Of a stretch of 64,000 bases of DNA, positions 60,663 through 64,000 are shown in pieces (positions within the stretch are counted from its first letter, which is position 1; each line of letters starts with the position of its first letter). The notes under the pieces are model-generated. The model saw only the letters and a list, made by a program, of their open reading frames with translations, was not told where the DNA came from and did no database searches. The stretch spans positions 16,463-80,462 of the forward strand of contig DAOMNN010000004.1 of NCBI GenBank assembly GCA_035443825.1, read 5' to 3'. The position numbers and the translations under genes were made by a program. This DNA comes from DAOMNN01 sp035443825 (lineage in GTDB: Bacteria; Pseudomonadota; Gammaproteobacteria; Burkholderiales; Rhodocyclaceae).

Positions 60663-62084
60663 ATGGCAGTGAAAACCTGGAATGCGGGGGTGAAGGACTA
60701 CCGCAACACGTACTGGGAACCCGAGTATTCGATCAAGGATACCGACCTGCTGGCCTGCTTCAAGATCACGCCGCAGCCCGGCGTCGATCGTGAGGAAGCG
60801 GCCGCGGCGGTGGCTGCCGAATCGTCCACCGGCACGTGGACCACGGTGTGGACCGATCTGCTGACCGATCTGGACTACTACAAGGGGCGTGCCTATGCGA
60901 TCGAGGACGTGCCGGGCGACGATACCTGTTTCTACGCCTTCATCGCCTACCCGATCGACCTCTTCGAGGAAGGCTCGGTGGTCAACGTGTTCACTTCGCT
61001 CGTGGGCAACGTGTTCGGATTCAAGGCGGTGCGCGCCCTGCGGCTCGAGGACGTGCGCTTCCCGATCGCCTACGTGATGACCTGCGGCGGGCCGCCGCAC
61101 GGCATCCAGGTCGAACGCGACCTGATGAACAAGTACGGCCGGCCGATGCTCGGCTGCACCATCAAGCCCAAGCTCGGACTGTCAGCCAAGAACTACGGCC
61201 GTGCGGTCTACGAGTGCCTGCGCGGCGGTCTCGATTTCACCAAGGATGACGAGAACGTCAACAGCCAGCCCTTCATGCGCTGGCGGCAACGATTCGACTT
61301 CGTGCAGGAGGCGATCGACAAGGCCGAGCACGAGACGGGGGAGCGCAAGGGCCACTACCTGAACGTCACCGCACCGACGCCCGAGGAGATGTACAAGCGT
61401 GCCGAGTACGCCAAGTCGATCGGTAGCCGCATCATCATGCACGATTACATCACCGGCGGATTCTGCGCCAATACCGGCCTGGCCAACTGGTGCCGCGAGA
61501 ACGGCATGCTGCTGCATATCCACCGCGCGATGCACGCGGTCCTGGATCGCAACCCGCATCACGGTATCCATTTCCGCGTGCTGACCAAGATCCTGCGCCT
61601 GTCCGGGGGCGATCACCTGCACTCCGGTACCGTGGTCGGCAAGCTCGAAGGGGACCGCGAGGCGACGCTGGGGTGGATCGATCTGATGCGCGAGCGCGTG
61701 ATCAAGGAGAACCGCAGCCGCGGCATCTTCTTCGACCAGGACTGGGGTTCGATGCCGGGCGTGATGCCGGTCGCGTCGGGGGGTATCCACGTGTGGCACA
61801 TGCCGGCGCTGGTGAGCATCTTCGGCGACGACTCGGTGCTCCAGTTCGGCGGCGGCACCCTGGGTCACCCGTGGGGCAACGCGGCCGGTGCGGCGGCCAA
61901 CAGGGTCGCGCTCGAGTCGTGCGTGAAGGCGCGCAACGAAGGCGTTGCGATCGAACAGGAAGGTAAGGCCGTGCTGACCGAAGCGGCAAAGCACAGCCCG
62001 GAACTGCGCGTGGCAATGGAGACCTGGAAGGAGATCAAGTTCGAGTTCGACACGGTCGACAAACTCGACGTGGCGCATCGTTGA
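60663..62084 (+). CDS. cbbL: RuBisCO large subunit, form I
   Basis: 473 residues. Fixes CO2 onto ribulose-1,5-bisphosphate. K168/K170 in CTIKPKLGLS and the carbamylated K194 in GGLDFTKDDENVN are present, as are HIHRAMHAV and SGGIHVWHMPAL. Presence of cbbS and cbbQ/cbbO downstream fits form I; the close pairing with cbbQ suggests the IAq subtype. The protein opens MAVKTWNAGVKDYRNTYW, with no N-terminal extension. Divergent cbbR controls it. Confidence 0.98.
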   Translation: MAVKTWNAGVKDYRNTYWEPEYSIKDTDLLACFKITPQPGVDREEAAAAVAAESSTGTWTTVWTDLLTDLDYYKGRAYAIEDVPGDDTCFYAFIAYPIDLFEEGSVVNVFTSLVGNVFGFKAVRALRLEDVRFPIAYVMTCGGPPHGIQVERDLMNKYGRPMLGCTIKPKLGLSAKNYGRAVYECLRGGLDFTKDDENVNSQPFMRWRQRFDFVQEAIDKAEHETGERKGHYLNVTAPTPEEMYKRAEYAKSIGSRIIMHDYITGGFCANTGLANWCRENGMLLHIHRAMHAVLDRNPHHGIHFRVLTKILRLSGGDHLHSGTVVGKLEGDREATLGWIDLMRERVIKENRSRGIFFDQDWGSMPGVMPVASGGIHVWHMPALVSIFGDDSVLQFGGGTLGHPWGNAAGAAANRVALESCVKARNEGVAIEQEGKAVLTEAAKHSPELRVAMETWKEIKFEFDTVDKLDVAHR

Positions 62085-62129
62085 CAATCTCAGATTCATC
62101 GCCGAACAGGACCATTCTAGGAGACCGAA

Positions 62130-62486
62130 ATGAGCGATATGCAGGACTACACCAGCCGACTGTCCGATCCGGCCAGCCGCAAGTTCGAGACCTTTTCCTA
62201 TCTTCCGCCGATGTCGCCGGAGGAGATCCGCAGCCAGGTCGCGTACATCGTGTCACGCGGCTGGAACCCCGCGATCGAGCACACCGAGCCCGAGTATCTG
62301 ATGGATTCGTACTGGTACATGTGGAAGCTGCCGATGTTCGGCGAAACCGACGTCGACACGATTCTCGGCGAAGCCGAGGCGTGCCATGCGGCCAATCCGG
62401 ACAACCACGTGCGCCTGGTCGGCTACGACAACTTCAAGCAGTCGCAGGGTGCCGCGATGGTGATCTACCGCGGCAAGACCGTCTGA
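62130..62486 (+). CDS. cbbS: RuBisCO small subunit
   Basis: 118 residues with AGGAG upstream. KFETFSYLPPMSPEEIRSQV, the GWNPAIEHTEPEYL segment and DSYWYMWKLPMFGE are standard. It caps the L8S8 enzyme. 45 bases after cbbL, so co-transcribed. Confidence 0.98.
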   Translation: MSDMQDYTSRLSDPASRKFETFSYLPPMSPEEIRSQVAYIVSRGWNPAIEHTEPEYLMDSYWYMWKLPMFGETDVDTILGEAEACHAANPDNHVRLVGYDNFKQSQGAAMVIYRGKTV

Positions 62487-62520
62487 ATCCGGGCTACGGA
62501 CAGCGAGCGGAGGCCATGTC

Positions 62521-63327
62521 ATGAGCGTCGATATCGAGCAATACCAGATCCGCCAGGAGCCCTGGTACCGGCCGGTCGGCAACGAGATCGGGAAGTTCGA
62601 GGCGGCCTACGCAGCCCGGATGCCGGTCATGCTCAAGGGGCCGACAGGCTGTGGCAAGAGCCGCTTCGTCGAGTACATGGCGTGGAAGCTCGGGCGTCCG
62701 CTGATCACGGTCGCATGCAACGAGGACATGACCGCATCCGATCTGGTCGGCCGTTTCCTGCTCGACATCAACGGCACGCGCTGGCAGGACGGCCCCCTGA
62801 CGACGGCCGCGCGGATCGGTGCGATCTGCTACCTCGACGAAGTCGTCGAGGCGCGTCAGGACACGACCGTGGTCATCCATCCGCTCACCGACCACCGCCG
62901 CGTCATGCCGTTGGAGAAGAAGGGGGAACTGGTCCAGGCCGATCCGGGTTTCCACCTCGTGATCTCGTACAACCCCGGCTACCAGAGCCTGATGAAGGAT
63001 CTCAAGCAATCGACCAAGCAGCGCTTCGGCGCGATGGATTTCGATTTTCCGGCGGCGGACATCGAAACCGAGGTCGTCGCGCACGAAGCGGGTGTCGATC
63101 CGGCCGTGGCGGCGAAACTGGTCGCGATCGCGCAGCGCTCGCGCAACCTCAAGGGCCACGGGCTGGACGAGGGCATCTCGACACGGCTCCTCGTCTATGC
63201 CGGGCAGTTGATCGTGCGCGGCATCGCGCCGCGCGAAGCGGCCGAGATGGCCCTGGTGTGTCCGATCACCGACGATCCGGACATGCGCGACACGCTCAGC
63301 GCCGCGGTCGACACCATTCTCGGCTGA
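62521..63327 (+). CDS. cbbQ: RuBisCO activase AAA+ subunit CbbQ
   Basis: 268 residues with GGAGG upstream. MoxR-type AAA+ ATPase: Walker A GPTGCGKS (40-47), Walker B ICYLDEVVEA, sensor-1 YNPGYQ. With CbbO it removes inhibitory sugar phosphates from form I RuBisCO. It follows cbbS by 34 bases. Confidence 0.96.
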   Translation: MSVDIEQYQIRQEPWYRPVGNEIGKFEAAYAARMPVMLKGPTGCGKSRFVEYMAWKLGRPLITVACNEDMTASDLVGRFLLDINGTRWQDGPLTTAARIGAICYLDEVVEARQDTTVVIHPLTDHRRVMPLEKKGELVQADPGFHLVISYNPGYQSLMKDLKQSTKQRFGAMDFDFPAADIETEVVAHEAGVDPAVAAKLVAIAQRSRNLKGHGLDEGISTRLLVYAGQLIVRGIAPREAAEMALVCPITDDPDMRDTLSAAVDTILG

Positions 63328-63352
63328 CCGACCGGACCTGGGACGCGCAGCC

Positions 63353-64000
63353 ATGAGCGTCGATCTGGAGGACTACCGCGACGAGTTGTTGCGCGTTGCC
63401 CCGGCGCTCGCCGACACGCTCGACGCCAGCTTCGCCGAGGCGGCGCGCAGTCTATCACCGGCGGGCCTCAAGGACTGGCTGGAGGGCGCACGTGGCCTGG
63501 CGCGCCTCGGGCGCGGCCCGGATCTGCTCCTGTCCTATATCGAGAACATGCCCGCGGTCGCGCGCGAATGCGGCGAGGACATCATCCGCGACTGTATTGC
63601 CGCGGTGATGAGGCTCGCGTCGCTCACCTCAGGGGCGGTGATCGCACTGGTGTTCGCGACCCTGCCGACGGCGGCGCGGCGCATGGGCGATCCGGAACTC
63701 CTGCGTGGCTACCTCAATCTCCTGCACCGGCTCGCTTCGAAGGCACCGCGCGGCCTGCGCCCGATGCTCGGCTGCCTCGATGAACTGCTCGCCAAGCTCA
63801 CGTTGTCCGGGCTGGGACGCTGGGTCGACTTCGGCGCCGAGGCCTATCGGCGCGACCTGCCCGGCCAGACGGCCTATTTCGGACTGGAGACGGAGGATAG
63901 CCGTGGCGTGCTCAAGCGCGAGCGGCGTGGCACCCTGTTCGTCGATTGCCAGCGCCGGCTCAACCTCTACCTGCGTGCGTTCTGGGCGCGCGACTTCTTT
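63353..64000 (+). CDS. cbbO: RuBisCO activase adaptor CbbO, N-terminal part (cut by window end)
   Basis: 216 codons are present and the frame is open at the window end. ATG 63353 begins MSVDLEDYRDELLRVAPALADTL; helical regions (VARECGEDIIRDCIAAVMRLASL, part) match CbbO, whose C-terminal VWA domain would lie beyond the window. Genetic order cbbL-S-Q-O is the standard layout. It starts 25 bases after cbbQ. Confidence 0.88.
   Translation, partial: MSVDLEDYRDELLRVAPALADTLDASFAEAARSLSPAGLKDWLEGARGLARLGRGPDLLLSYIENMPAVARECGEDIIRDCIAAVMRLASLTSGAVIALVFATLPTAARRMGDPELLRGYLNLLHRLASKAPRGLRPMLGCLDELLAKLTLSGLGRWVDFGAEAYRRDLPGQTAYFGLETEDSRGVLKRERRGTLFVDCQRRLNLYLRAFWARDFF

Overview
This window reads as a GC-rich betaproteobacterial chromosome segment. 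Gene order and family variants point to Rhodocyclales (Azoarcus/Thauera/Zoogloea-like), but that placement is inference; no 16S rRNA gene is present. Supporting signs are the chains hemA-prfA-prmC-grxD, dusB-fis-purH-purD-hemF, hemC-hemD-hemX-hemY, murU/amgK divergent from lptD-surA-pdxA-ksgA, an AlgZ/AlgR-type pair, and a form I RuBisCO cluster cbbR/cbbLSQO. The sequence is a draft: positions 46123-46222 are Ns flanked by an identical 55-bp repeat, which looks like an unmerged contig overlap.

Region A (1-21713) is the right-hand part of an integrative genomic island that continues beyond the left edge. It ends at a 45-nt fragment of the 3' half of tRNA-Phe(GAA) (attachment site, 21669-21713). 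Next to that lie a 679-residue tyrosine recombinase and an AlpA-like regulator. Its cargo is one long same-strand gene train: an SNF2-like helicase with a DUF3883 nuclease-like tail, a zinc-ribbon/DUF4145 protein, an NYN-domain RNase candidate, a DUF1156 N6-adenine methyltransferase, a DUF262/DUF1524 (GmrSD-like) protein, a protein with a GrpE-like C-terminus, an Hsp70/actin-like ATPase, a DUF499 P-loop ATPase, and a second NYN protein with winged-helix (LOTUS-like) domains. Helicase + DUF1156 methylase + DUF499 ATPase is the core of a predicted anti-phage system (the Hma type, as I recall). The chaperone-like pair and two NYN proteins make this version unusual, and it is the best candidate for an under-described system here.

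Region B (21714-25737) is core chromosome: the tRNA terminator, a strong extended -10 promoter with a long structured leader, then hemA, prfA, prmC and grxD. Region C (25984-28994) is a small accessory operon: a Tat-type exported protein, a PqqD-like protein, an HprK-related kinase and a nucleotidyltransferase-fold protein (HPr-rel-A type system, substrate unknown).

Region D (29016-41877) has argH, a Ser/Thr kinase fused to a cyclic-nucleotide-binding-like domain and a fructosamine-kinase-family protein in one tight minus-strand operon. The algZ/algR pair, ppc and the hemC-hemD-hemX-hemY haem block follow. Region E (41936-50123, minus strand) carries hemF, purD, purH, fis, dusB, ubiH and pepP. 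Region F (50185-57727) holds cell-wall recycling genes (murU, amgK) and the outer-membrane biogenesis operon lptD-surA-pdxA-ksgA. Region G (57768-64000) has a DUF2892 membrane protein with a Crp/Fnr-type regulator, xth, and cbbR divergent from cbbL-cbbS-cbbQ-cbbO. The last gene is cut by the window end. The RuBisCO operon implies Calvin-cycle CO2 fixation.
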